NCBI GenBank assembly: GCA_007570785.1
Contig: ML664199.1
Coordinates: 16,513,523 to 16,577,522, forward strand
DNA length: 64,000 bases
Direction: 5' to 3'
From: Antilocapra americana
Lineage: Eukaryota > Chordata > Mammalia > Artiodactyla > Antilocapridae
The translations under genes and the position numbers were made by a program. Positions 49,662 to 59,760 of the stretch are shown in pieces. The notes beneath the pieces are model-generated. The model saw only the letters and a list, made by a program, of their open reading frames with translations. It was not told the DNA's origin and searched no databases. Position 1 is the first letter of the stretch. The number at the start of each line of letters is the position of its first letter.

Positions 49662-50045
49662 CTATTAAACTACCAATGGTATTTTTCACAGAACTAGAAC
49701 AAAAAATTTCACAATTTGTATGGAAACACAAAAGACCCTGAATACCCAAAGTAATCTTGAGAAAGAAGAATGAAGCTGGAGAAATCAACCTTCCTGACTT
49801 CAGACTCTACTACAGAGCTACAGTCATTAAACAGTATGGTACTGGCACAAAAACAGAAATACAAACCAATGGAACAAGAAGGAAACTCCAGAGATAAACC
49901 CACACACCTATGGGCACCTTATTTTTTGACAAAGGAGGCAAGATTATGCAATGGAAAAAAGCCTCTTCAATAAGTAGTGCTGGTAAAACTGGACAATTAC
50001 ATGTAAAAAAAATTAAAACAAGGACACTTTTTAACACCAAACACA

Positions 50046-50844
50046 GGTCTATTTGCAGCTTTTTAAGGAACCTCCACACTGTTTTCCATANNNNNNNNNN
50101 NNNNNNNNNNNNNNNNNNNNNNNNNNNNNNNNNNNNNNNNNNNNNNNNNNNNNNNNNNNNNNNNNNNNNNNNNNNNNNNNNNNNNNNNNNNNNNNNNNNN
50201 NNNNNNNNNNNNNNNNNNNNNNNNNNNNNNNNNNNNNNNNNNNNNNNNNNNNNNNNNNNNNNNNNNNNNNNNNNNNNNNNNNNNNNNNNNNNNNNNNNNN
50301 NNNNNNNNNNNNNNNNNNNNNNNNNNNNNNNNNNNNNNNNNNNNNNNNNNNNNNNNNNNNNNNNNNNNNNNNNNNNNNNNNNNNNNNNNNNNNNNNNNNN
50401 NNNNNNNNNNNNNNNNNNNNNNNNNNNNNNNNNNNNNNNNNNNNNNNNNNNNNNNNNNNNNNNNNNNNNNNNNNNNNNNNNNNNNNNNNNAAGCCAGAAG
50501 CAAAAACAACAATACAGTATATTAACACATATATATGGAATTTAGAAAGACAGTAATGAGAACCCAACATGGGAGACAACAAAAGGAACGCAGATGTATA
50601 GAATAGACTTGTGGACTTTGTGGATGAGGGTAAGGGTGGGATGATATGGGAGAAGGGCATTGAAGCATGTTAATTGTCATGTGTCTAATCAATCGCCAGC
50701 CCAGGAGATTTCCCGGGGGGGAGGGAGGAGGGAGGGGGGACCCGGAGGGGAAGCATATGTAAACCCATGGTGATATCATGACAATGTATGGCAAAAACAA
50801 TAATAAAAAAAATAAATAAATAAATAAATAAATAAAAATAAAAA
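50046..50844 (+). mobile_element. 5'-inverted (twin-primed) L1 nested in L1, contains the gap
   Basis: Left part 50046-50090 is L1 in antisense (CTCCACACTGTTTTCCATA). After the gap, 50491-50844 is sense L1 3' UTR with an (AAAT)n tail. AACACCAAACACA at 50033-50045 recurs exactly at 50845-50857, and the host L1 resumes right there. This is the structure expected from twin priming. Confidence 0.85.
50091..50490. other. Assembly gap (400 N)
   Basis: Run of exactly 400 N, most likely a placeholder or estimated size. Reading frames drawn across it are meaningless. Confidence 0.99.
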
Positions 50845-51501
50845 AACACCAAACACAAAAATAAACTCAAAATGGATTAAAGATTTAAATGTTAGGCCAA
50901 AAACTATAAAGCACTTAGAGGAAAATATATGCAGTACACTCTTTGACATACTAACAGCAAGATGCTCTTTGACCCACCTCCTAGAGTAACTGAAATAAAA
51001 GTAAAAGTAAACAAATGGGACTTGATTAAACTTAAAAGCTTTTGTATAGCAAAGGAAACAATAAACAAGATTAAAAGACAGTCCTCAGAACTGGAGAAAA
51101 CAATTGCAAACAAAACAACTGACAAAGGATTATCTCCAAAATATACAAGCAGTTCATGCAGCTCAATACCAGAGAAACAACCCAATCAAAAAAAGGACAG
51201 AAGACCTAAACAGATATTTCTCCAAAGAAGACATACAACTGGCTAGTAAACACATTAAAAGATGCTCAACATTGCTCTTTACTGGAGAAATGCAAATCAA
51301 ACTACAACGAGGTATCACCTCACATCTGTGAGAATGGCCATCATTTAAAAATCTATAAACAATAAATACTGGAGAGGATATGGAAAAAAGGAAACACTCG
51401 TGCACTGCTGGTGGGAACATAAACTGATACAACCACTATGGAGAACAGTATGGAGATTCCTTAAAAAAAAAAAAAGAAAAAAACTAGGAATAGAACTACC
51501 A

Positions 51502-51732
51502 TGCATACGTGTGTGTGCGTGCTAAGTCGCTTCCGTCATGTCTGACTCAGCAATCCTATGGACTGTAGCCTTCCAGGCTCCTCTGTTCATGGGATTCTCT
51601 AGAGAAGAATACTGGAGCGGGCTGCCACGCCGTCCTCCAGAGGATCTTTCTGACTCAGGGATCTAATCCACATCTCTTACGTCTCCTGCACTGGCAAGCA
51701 TGTTCTTTACAACCAGTGCCACCTGAGAAGCC
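51502..51732 (-). repeat. Bov-tA-type SINE inside the host L1
   Basis: GTGCTAAGTCGCTTCCGTCA on the tail side to the head ACCAGTGCCACCTGAGAAGCC. The flanks (TAGAACTACCAT before, CAGAATTACCAT after) are an imperfect target duplication of L1 sequence. Confidence 0.88.
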
Positions 51733-51927
51733 AGAATTACCATACAACCCAACAATCCCACTCCTGGGCATATACCTTGAGAAAACCATAACTGAAAGAG
51801 ACACATGTACCCCAAAGTTCTCTGTAGCACTTTTTACAAAAGCTAGGACATAGAAACAACCTAGATGTCCATCAACAGATGAATGGATACAGAAATTGTG
51901 GTACATATATACAATGGAACATTGCTA

Positions 51928-52063
51928 TTCTTCAGTTGCCAAGTAACGTCCAACTCTTCACAACCCCATGGACTGCAGCATGCCAGGCTTCCCTGTCCCT
52001 CACCATTTCCCAGAATTTGTCCAAGTTATATCCATTTCATTGGTGATGCCATCCAACCACCCA
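51928..52063 (-). mobile_element. BovB 3'-end fragment inside the host L1
   Basis: CTTCAGTTGCCAAGTAACGTCC, CATGGACTGCAGCATGCCAG and TTGGTGATGCCATCCAACCA are the antisense BovB 3' terminus. The host L1 sequence (ACAATGGAACATT / GGCACATTACTTAGC) is interrupted by it. Confidence 0.85.
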
Positions 52064-53042
52064 TGAGGAGGATATATAACGGCACATTACTTAGCTATAA
52101 AAAAAGAATGCATTCACATTGGTCCAAATGAGGTGGATAAACCTAGAGCCTATTGTACAGAGTGAAGTAAGTCAGAAAGAGACAAATATTTTAATTATTA
52201 ACACATATACATGGAATCTAGAAAGGCGGTACCAACAATCCTACACGCAGGGAAGAAAAGGAGACACAGACATGAAGAACAGACTTTTGAACTCAGTGGG
52301 AAAGGAGAGGGTAGGATGATTTGAGAGAATAGCATTGAAACATATATATTACCTTATGTAAAACAGATAGTCAGTGGGGATTTGCTCAGTGATGCAGGGA
52401 TTCCACCCAGTGCTCTGTGACAACCTAGAGGGGTAGGGTGGGGTGGGAGATGAGAGGGAGGTGCAAGAGGGAGGAGATATATGAATATCTGTGGCTGATT
52501 TATGTTGCTATATGACAGAAACCAGTATAATATTATAAAGCAATTATCCTCCAATAAAAAATTGAAAAAAAAAAGAAATACCTAACTGGAGAGCATATAT
52601 CCATTTTCATCACTATGTTTTTGCAAAAGTTCAGGCTTGTACTTTTCCTTTTCTCTTCCTTTTTAAAAAATACTCTACTTCCCTACTTTCAAACAAGAAT
52701 CTAAAACAACTGATGCAGTCCTTGAACGTTTAGAAGTACTCTATGTAATACATCTCCTTGGTTTAAAATCTCTGCTTAAGTCAAAATATTTTTGTATTAC
52801 CCAATACAAAACATAACTAGGGTGGAAAATTTGCTGCCAAAGAAACTAAATAAATCCTATTTAGTTTTATAGAATTTATAGGATTTATTTAAACTAAATA
52901 AATTCTAATAAATTAGTGAAAATAAGTGGTTAAAAGTTATTTGCTGATTTGAATTACCTTGATAACTCTTCCTTCATTAACATAAAAATTGCAAGTTAAC
53001 TATATCCTGAAATATAAATCACTAAATATTTATATTTAGTAG

Positions 53043-53246
53043 AAGCTTCCCTGGTGGCTCAGATAGTAAAGAACTTGTGTGCAATGCAGGAGACCTAGGT
53101 TCGATCTCTGGGTTAGGAAGACCCTTGGAGAAGGGAATGCAACGCACTCCAGTAATCCTGCCTAAAGAATTCCATGGACAGAGGAACCTGGTGGGTTACA
53201 GTCCATGCAGTTGCACAAGAGTCAGACATGACTGAGTGACTAACAC
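53043..53246 (+). repeat. Bov-tA-type SINE with long flanking repeat
   Basis: AGCTTCCCTGGTGGCTCAGA head, GGTTCGATCTCTGGGTTAGG, tail AGTCAGACATGACTGAGTGA. A 29-base flank at 52998-53026 recurs at 53247-53275 with one mismatch, but 16 extra bases lie between the left repeat and the SINE start. Confidence 0.92.
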
Positions 53247-53465
53247 AACTATATCCTGAAATACAAATCACTAAAAACTCTGCATCTCTAATTTGCTCCA
53301 GATACTTATATAATAATTACTGAATTTCATAAATGGGACTATTTTATTTTGAAACAGTAAACTATGTGATCAAACTAACATTTCAGGATTAAAGGTAAAA
53401 CAAGCGATATTTTTTTTAAGAAACCATTTCAGAGACCTTCGGTTTTACATTCAACAATTTACTGC

Positions 53466-53690
53466 ATGCCTTTCCCTTGTGGCTCAACTGGTAAAGCGTC
53501 CCTTGGGCTTCCCTTGTGGCTTAACTGGTAAAGAATGCACCTGCAATGCGGCAGACCTGGGTTTGATTCCCTGGAGAAAAGAAAGGCTATCCACTCCAGT
53601 ACTCTGGCCTAGAGAATTCCATGGACTGTACAGTCCATGGGGTTGCAAAGAGTAGGACACAACTGAGTGACTTTCACTTTCACTTTATGG
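53466..53690 (+). repeat. Bov-tA-type SINE with tandemly repeated 5' head
   Basis: The first 35 or so bases of the tRNA-like head (TTTCCCTTGTGGCTCAACTG) occur at 53469 and again, as part of a complete element, at 53504 (TTCCCTTGTGGCTTAACTGG). The body ends GAGTGACTTTCACTTTCAC. Confidence 0.88.
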
Positions 53691-53719
53691 TATCCCAGCC
53701 TCTGATCTAAGTTTGGGAG

Positions 53720-53880
53720 TTAGGAGAGTGAACAAGATAAAAACCCTGTTCTCATGGAATATTCTTTCCAATGAGGAGAGTCGATAAACAAAGTAGCAAA
53801 TAAATAACTGCAGCCAGTGATAAGAACTATGAAGATACTAAAATAGGATAACATGGAACACAGCAGATACTGCAGAGTAG
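53720..53880 (+). mobile_element. L2 LINE 3'-end fragment
   Basis: AACCCTGTTCTCATGGAATA, GAGGAGAGTCGATAAACAAA and CCAGTGATAAGAACTATGAA follow the L2 3' end order. Confidence 0.65.
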
Positions 53881-54104
53881 GTAGAAACATAAAACTACAT
53901 AGCTACTGTTTTCTGTTTTTCTGCATTGGGGAATAGCAAGACATAGCATTTCTCAAAAGTATGTTGATCTGGAATCCTTCTGTCAATGAACATGTATTGG
54001 CTCACTGAATCAATTCGGGAAATGCTATTGTAACCAATACACAGACGACAGCAGGATCAAAACTACTATACAGCACTCCTCATTCTAAAATACAGTGTTT
54101 TTAC

Positions 54105-54242
54105 ATTACCTCATCTGCGAAAGTTGAAATAATAATAGTACGTATTTCATAGAATCACAGTGTAAAATAAAGGCAATACATCTAAAACACCTGATACAGG
54201 GCTTAGCACACTTTTCTGCTAAATAAATATTGCTACTATTAA
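54105..54242 (+). repeat. MIR-like relic
   Basis: TTACCTCATCTGCGAAAGTTG, GATACAGGGCTTAGCACAC and CTAAATAAATATTGCTACTA fit the MIR 3' half. Confidence 0.6.
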
Positions 54243-54884
54243 TACAGTACTAAACACATGGTATCTTCCCATCATCCCAGGGTGACTTCTGTTTCCCTCT
54301 CTTAATACTCTGAACCCTTTATCTCTGACAGGCTTTAATTCATTTTGTTCACGTCTCTATGTTAGATTTTTTTAAGAAAACAACTGGAATAAAGATTGCA
54401 CATAGCACAGCCTCAATGAAAGCTTAAGCTTTCTATGCAGTTGTACAGAATATTCAAGGTGGATCATATATGAATGTGGGGAGAAAAAAAAAAAGAAACT
54501 ATATAAAAGTAATCTCCCCCTCAGGAAACGCAAATCATATTACAGCAAGGCTTCCATGCAACATCTTCATTACAGTATATCACATATTCAAACACTTTCA
54601 TAAATTAATATTATCAGTAATAGACCATTTTCTTTCTGATAAAATGCACTATCATTTCACTTTTGTGGTACTCCTGGAGAAATACATGACCTGTACTTTA
54701 TCAAGAAAAAACATGAGAGAAACCCAAACTGAAAGACATTTTACAAAACAAATCACCTGAACTCTTCAAAAATGTTAAAATCATAAAAGATAAGGACCGA
54801 AAAACTGTTACAGGAGACTAAGGAGACATAACATCTAAATATAAAAAATAATTTTGGACTGATCCTAAACCAATAAAAAAATTT

Positions 54885-55237
54885 TTTTTTACATTTTTAA
54901 AATATTTATTTATTTATTTATTTTTAATTTATTTTTTAAAATTTTATTTTCTTTACATTATCATGTTGGTTTTGCCATACATTGACATGAATCCGCCATG
55001 GGTATACATGTGTTCCCCTTCCAGAACCCCCTTCCCACCTCCCTCCCGACTCCCTCTCTCTGGGTCATCCCAGTTCACCAGCCCTGAGCACCCTGTATCA
55101 AGCATCCAAGCTGGGCTGGCGATTGATTTCATATATGATAATTTACATGTTTCAATGCTGTTCTCCCATTTCATCCCACCCCTGCCCTCTCCCATAGAGT
55201 CGAAAAGACTGTTCTATACATCTGCATCTCTTTTGCT
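54885..55237 (-). mobile_element. L1 3' end (ruminant L1), 5'-truncated
   Basis: Antisense copy beginning with a T-rich, (TTTA)n tract at 54885-54960, then TTGACATGAATCCGCCATGG and the CCTCCCTCCCGACTCCCTC block. It stops at CATCTCTTTTGCTA and is joined directly to a SINE tail. Confidence 0.92.
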
Positions 55238-55289
55238 ACAGGCCATGGGGTAGCAAGAGTCGGACAAGACTGAGTGACTTCACTTCCAA
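55238..55289 (+). repeat. SINE 3' tail fragment fused to L1
   Basis: CAGGCCATGGGGTAGCAAGAG then GTCGGACAAGACTGAGTGAC is the last 50 bases of a Bov-tA-type SINE without the rest. Confidence 0.75.
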
Positions 55290-55623
55290 ACTTTTCCAAA
55301 GTTAAATATATACTTACCACATGACCTAACAATCCTAAATATTAATTTAAGAGAAATGAAACCTTGTATTTAAAACAAAACCTACATGCAAAAGTTTGTA
55401 GCAATTTATTCATAATCACTGAACAATGAAAATCACAATTCAAATGTCCATCAATTGGTATATGGATACACCGTGGTGTACTCATACAATGGAATACTAC
55501 TTAGCAATAAATGAAAGAATTATTGATACATGCAACAATATGTATGAATCTCAAAAGCAGTATGCTAAGTGAAAGAAGTCAGTCTCAAAAGTCCCATGTT
55601 GTATTATTTCATATATATTTATG

Positions 55624-55814
55624 TGCTTAGTCACTCTTTGTGACCCCATGGACTATAGCCAACCAGGCTCCTTTGTCCATGAGGAGTCTCCAGACAAGAA
55701 TACTAGAGTGGGTTGCCATGCCCTCCTCCAGGGGATTTTCCCAAAAATGGGATTGAACCCAGGTCTCCCACACTGCGGGTGGATTCTTTACCGTCTGAGT
55801 CACCAGGGAAGCCC
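55624..55814 (-). repeat. Bov-tA-type SINE with 11-bp target duplication
   Basis: Head GTCTGAGTCACCAGGGAAGCC at the right end and body toward the left. ATATATTTATG at 55613-55623 is repeated at 55815-55825. Confidence 0.92.
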
Positions 55815-55853
55815 ATATATTTATGACATTCTGTTAAAAAGCAAACTACAGGG

Positions 55854-55972
55854 GAGTTCCATGGTAGTCTTGTGGTGAGGACTCTGGGCTTCCACTGTCA
55901 TGGCCCAAGGTCAATCCTTGGTCAGGGAACTTAGATTCCCCCAAACCACACAGCATGGCCAAAAAAAAAAAG
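55854..55972 (+). repeat. CHR-type SINE with 14-bp target duplication
   Basis: GAGTTCCATGGTAGTCTTGT, GGTCAGGGAACTTAGATTCC and a poly(A) tail. AGCAAACTACAGGG (55840-55853) and AGCAAAATACAGGG (55973-55986) flank it with one mismatch. Confidence 0.9.
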
Positions 55973-56261
55973 AGCAAAATACAGGGATGAAAACAGAAAA
56001 CAGATTAGCAGTTGAAGGCGTGAAGTTAGGAGGGAACGCTGATAAAAATAGGAAACATGATGAAAATCTGGAAGGTGATGAACTCTTCTGTGTCTTGATT
56101 GTCACTGTCATTACACATTTTTATACATACATCAAAACTCATACAACTGTTCACTAAAAAGAATGAATTCTACTGTACACAAATTTTAAGAATAAGTATT
56201 TTTAAATTCACAAGGAAAAAATTATTTTCATAGACATTTTATTTGAAACCTAATAAAGACT

Positions 56262-56390
56262 AGGTAGGTACTGTTATTCTCATTTTGTAAGTGAGGAAAC
56301 TGAATCATACAGTAAATAAGTGAACTTATAAATAACATATGGCAGGACCAAACTATAGTCCAAATACTTTGACTCTATATAAATATTTTA
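56262..56390 (-). repeat. MIR SINE, antisense
   Basis: TATTCTCATTTTGTAAGTGAGGAAACTGAATCA followed by GGCAGGACCAAACTATAGTC is the classic antisense MIR arrangement. Confidence 0.75.
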
Positions 56391-57029
56391 TTCTCTTAAT
56401 TTTCTCACGTTCCACTAAACTTTAGGAACCACAGTGTGCCTAAAGACAAATATGATGAAAGATAAGGAGGGAAGAATAAAAGACAGTTACTGGAAGTATA
56501 CTCTTTAGAATTTGGCCTCTGTTCTTAATGAATTAAAAAATAGACCATAAAGGAATAAGTCTGAATTTTGATCCATATAGGCAACAAATTAATTGGCATT
56601 AAAGATTTAGCCCGTTAATTTCTTCGATAAAACTTTAATTTTTTAATGCTAAGAAAACACAGAAGCAAACATAAAACATTCACAGGTAACCTTATAACTA
56701 CTGCTACAATTTAAGCTATACCTGGTCTTCAGAGCAACGCTGACAACAACCATGTTGACTACAATTTAGAAAAGATTTTATAACTTTAAACAGACCTTTA
56801 AACACATCCTTCCCCCTAAAAAAGATTATTTCCAGATGCTATCATTCAATGGTAGAAAATGAAGAAGAACCTTTAAAAACACCTTTCTGGTTTCAAAATC
56901 AAAGAAATGGCAATATAATATCTGCCCTAAGTACAACAGCTTGAGGGAAAATCTGGCTTAGTTTCTTAAGCAAAATATAAATTTAAAAAAATAAAAATTG
57001 TTATCTGTACCACAAATAAAATACTTCAC

Positions 57030-57188
57030 CTAAAAACAGTGGTGTGGTTTCCTCTAATGTAGTTGCATTCGGATCTGCCCCAGCTTCTAAAAGAATCTGT
57101 ATGATCTTCCAATGTCCCTGACTTGCAGCAAGATGTAATGCACAGAAGCCCTCAAAAGTCTTTGTCTTGATGTAGTTTTCAGATGAAT
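57030..57188 (-). CDS. ASB3: ASB3 coding exon, approx. residues 66-119 (ankyrin repeat)
   Basis: This 159-base exon (2 + 52 codons + 1) completes an Asp codon and reads [20 protein letters not shown], then [16 protein letters not shown] and [20 protein letters not shown] and LLEAGADPN are textbook ankyrin signatures. The acceptor is TTTCATAG and the donor is GTGAAG. It is the most 5' exon in the window. Residues about 1-66 should be encoded further right, beyond 64000, because no matching exon is seen in 57189-64000. Confidence 0.96.
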
Positions 57189-58258
57189 CTATGAAAGAAT
57201 AAACTATCAATTAGAAGATATCACTTCTATTTCTTGGGATTAAAAAGCAAAGATTCTAAGAATTTAATAAAATATTAAAAGATAAGGATAAATGGGAGGT
57301 CTTATAGTTTAAGACCAAGAAAACCAAGACTCTAGAAAACCAAGAAAAAGTTCTATAAGGGCTACAGTGTAAACAGCTTTCCAGTAGTCTTAACACAGAT
57401 TCTGCCCACATACTCATTTTTTCCTCTGTTTTTTGGTAATTGGGGGAGTGGCAGGAATTAAAAGGAAACATAAGAGCAAGATTAGAGATATACTGAAATA
57501 TTAATAAACTTTTGAGTTTTTGAATCTCCTAATTTCCATGAGGAAAATGGTCTCATCTGTAGCATTATTTCTTTGCACTCAACTAATAAGATGAAGCCAG
57601 TTTAAAATACACCTTTTCTAAGCTAAAACTACATTCTAATCATTAATGAAGACTGAATTTCTAAAATAATAAAATGCACTCCAAAGAAATTGAACTGTAA
57701 CAAACAATTTATAAGGATCTTATGAATTAACTGACACTAAGTTTCCTGGGGTTTTTTAGGAAAATCTCTAAGTTTTGGTAACATTCAAGTTATGGAAATA
57801 ATGTCCACATTAAATTTTCTGAAACTCCACAACAAAAAGTAATATTAAGTGACTTTCTTACTTTGCTTCCAAAACAATCAGATTCTAAATCCATAGAGGG
57901 ATGGGCTACTGTAAGGTGACTGGGGAAGGCATTTCTGAGAGTATTGATAAAAAAAAAGAGTAGACAAATAATAAAAGCTTTAAGTAATATCTTTCTTGAA
58001 ATATCAGAATTAAAACTAATGCTCCTGACTAAAATAATCATTGGTTTAAAGTAATTCTTATAATCATAATTCACTACTGAAACTGGGGGGTCTAAGTTAT
58101 AACATAAATTAAAAAACAGCCTCCAACTTTATCAGATACACAACTCAATGGCAAGATAGAGTAGCTATATTTTAAAAGTTCCTGTCACAAAGAAAGTGTT
58201 CCCCAGATTAGTCAGAAATGGACATTTATTCAGCTATCCACAAAAATATCACGTTAAG

Positions 58259-58407
58259 CGACTTTCTGGTGAGCCAGTGGCTAAGATTCCCCACTCCCAA
58301 TGCAGGGGGCCTGGTTTAAATCCCTAGACTGGGACCTAGGTCCCACATGCCCTAACTAAGAATTTGCATGCCACCACTAAAACCTGGTACAGCCAAACAA
58401 ATTAAAA
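58259..58407 (+). repeat. CHR-2-type SINE
   Basis: GACTTTCTGGTGAGCCAGTGG, CCCAATGCAGGGGGCCTGG and GGTCCCACATGCCCTAACTAAG are the head and body of this SINE family. Confidence 0.8.
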
Positions 58408-59379
58408 AGAAAACTATAATCTATTTCTACATGCTGAAATTTTCTATAGAACATTTATACAGGTTATGGGTTTGATACAGATACATAAATAGCACGCAAA
58501 AAGAAAATTTCAACATGAGAGAGATGCTGATTCTTCCCAAAATAATAATAATTTTATTATAATTCTAAGCAAAATGTCAACAGAGCTGAATGTTACTTGA
58601 CTGGTTTTATACTAGTAAAGTGACTCACATTGAAGGGGTAGGGGAGTAGATAAGAATAACAAAGAATTTAGAAAAATGAAACATGGAAAATATTGAGGGG
58701 AGCCTAGACTTTAAAAATTAAACCATGTGTCAAACTTAGAATAACAGAATAATGTGGTCCATCTGAACTCTTTTTTTTTCCCCTTAAACTTAATTGTATT
58801 ACTTGTTATTAACAAAAACAATCTACAAAACATGAGGGAATCCATCCATGCGTACTTTTTAAATTAGTGCAGATATTGACATAACTGTAGAGCTTGATAA
58901 AGAACTAAGAGTTCAAAGCAACACATTTACATGGTTTTGAATCTTATAATTTTTCACTCTTATCTTTAAATTGCAAAATAGTGTAATAAACAATTTTAAT
59001 TAACTTAACACTTTTAAACAAATACGCAAGCAGTTTCCCAGTCATCTGCATTCATGACACATGTATTCATTCTGCTGACAGAACCTCCAGCGGTGGTGAT
59101 GCCTTTGTGACAATAGGCTGAGATTGTAATAGTCTCCATCCTAAACTCTGTTAATGCAGGAGATAGTCTAACAGTTTCTGCGTGATCTTCAGTTAGGAAG
59201 ATGTAGCTTGAGGTCTGTGAGATCAGCGAAGCCTTCTGAGGGCAGGGGACCCATGAGCTGACGTCTCTGATGAGCAGGTGCTGGGCAAGGAGAAGCAGTG
59301 AAGAATACACCTTATGTGGAAAGAGAACAGAGAGCAGGAGGACCTGAAGGGAGGCTGGTCAGGAGGCTGGGGAGTGACA

Positions 59380-59760
59380 ATGACCCTCTCCTTGACAAAA
59401 CTTTAGACAGTCTCTTCTGAGCCTTCTTCTTGAATAGGCCTAGACCTTGTCCCTGGCCCCACGCTCCCCAGTCGTATCTTTGGCGTCCCTAGCCCAGTTA
59501 CAGAAAAAAATCCTGCTGAGTCAGTTTAGCAAGAATCCCCCTACCCTGATACCCCCTCTTAGTGGTTTTCTATTTATGAATCTCTTCACTCTGTTCCTTG
59601 ACTAAAAATTCTCACTATAGTTTTATGTTCAAAGTTGAGCCAGCTCTCTTCCTCTGTCATGATAGTCTTGACAGTGATTGCAATAACCCTGAATACACAT
59701 TCTTACTCACTAAGCTACATTGCCCTATGTATCTAAGGATTTCTAATATCTGTTATCATA
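59380..59760 (+). mobile_element. Probable degraded class I ERV LTR
   Basis: GTTACAGAAAAAAATCCTGC, then AAAGTTGAGCCAGCTCTCTT and TCTTGACAGTGATTGCAATAACCCTGAAT resemble the 3' half of old class I LTRs. No target duplication or clear ends found; the family is a guess. Confidence 0.4.

Larger units (their letters stand above)
49255..52572 (+). mobile_element. L1 host element carrying four nested insertions
   Basis: L1 ORF2 C-terminal region ([41 protein letters not shown]) through the 3' UTR to the tail CCAATAAAAAATTGAAAAAA at 52550-52572. The L1 reads through, in order, with these interruptions: SINE at 49519-49661, rearranged L1 at 50046-50844, SINE at 51502-51732 and BovB tail at 51928-52063. 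Without them it would be about 2 kb. Confidence 0.92.
55293..56210 (+). mobile_element. Old L1 (L1M-like) 3' end with two nested SINEs
   Basis: CAAATGTCCATCAATTGGTA, CATACAATGGAATACTACTTAGC and AAGTGAAAGAAGTCAGTCTC give the late ORF2/3' UTR order. The element resumes as TATTTATGACATTCTG after the first SINE and as ACAGGGATGAAAACAG after the second. Confidence 0.8.
27926..57029. other. ASB3 29 kb intron, mostly mobile elements
   Basis: Repeats are listed individually. Stretches where I see nothing nameable are 27926-29948, 30388-30899, 36131-37034, 37206-38095, 38266-38825, 39454-40570, 41400-42176, 42426-42825, 46317-46802, 46918-47829, 48037-49254, 52573-53042, 54243-54884 and 56391-57029. 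Confidence 0.7.
938..57188 (-). other. ASB3: ASB3 gene, partial: seven internal coding exons
   Basis: ASB proteins are substrate-recognition subunits of Cullin5-Elongin B/C E3 ubiquitin ligases. The ankyrin repeats bind the target and the C-terminal SOCS box binds Elongin C (family knowledge). The visible exons, read on the minus strand from high to low coordinates, join as 57188-57030, 27925-27813, 27224-27089, 24561-24384, 22300-22103, 7165-6908 and 1071-938, 1176 coding bases in all. Every intron is GT-AG and the phases run 1, 0, 1, 2, 2, 2 at the internal junctions without a break. The translation aligns with human ASB3 as I recall it, residues about 66-457 of 518, with matching exon lengths apart from one extra codon in the last visible exon. 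The N-terminal exon(s) and the SOCS-box exon(s) are outside the window. No frameshift or stop is seen, so the gene looks functional. Intron sizes are 29.1, 0.6, 2.5, 2.1, 14.9 and 5.8 kb. Confidence 0.95.

Noticed and set aside
49910..50660. Long reading frames (149-211 codons) around 50 kb
   Set aside because: They exist only because they run through 400 N; the real sequence on both sides is L1.
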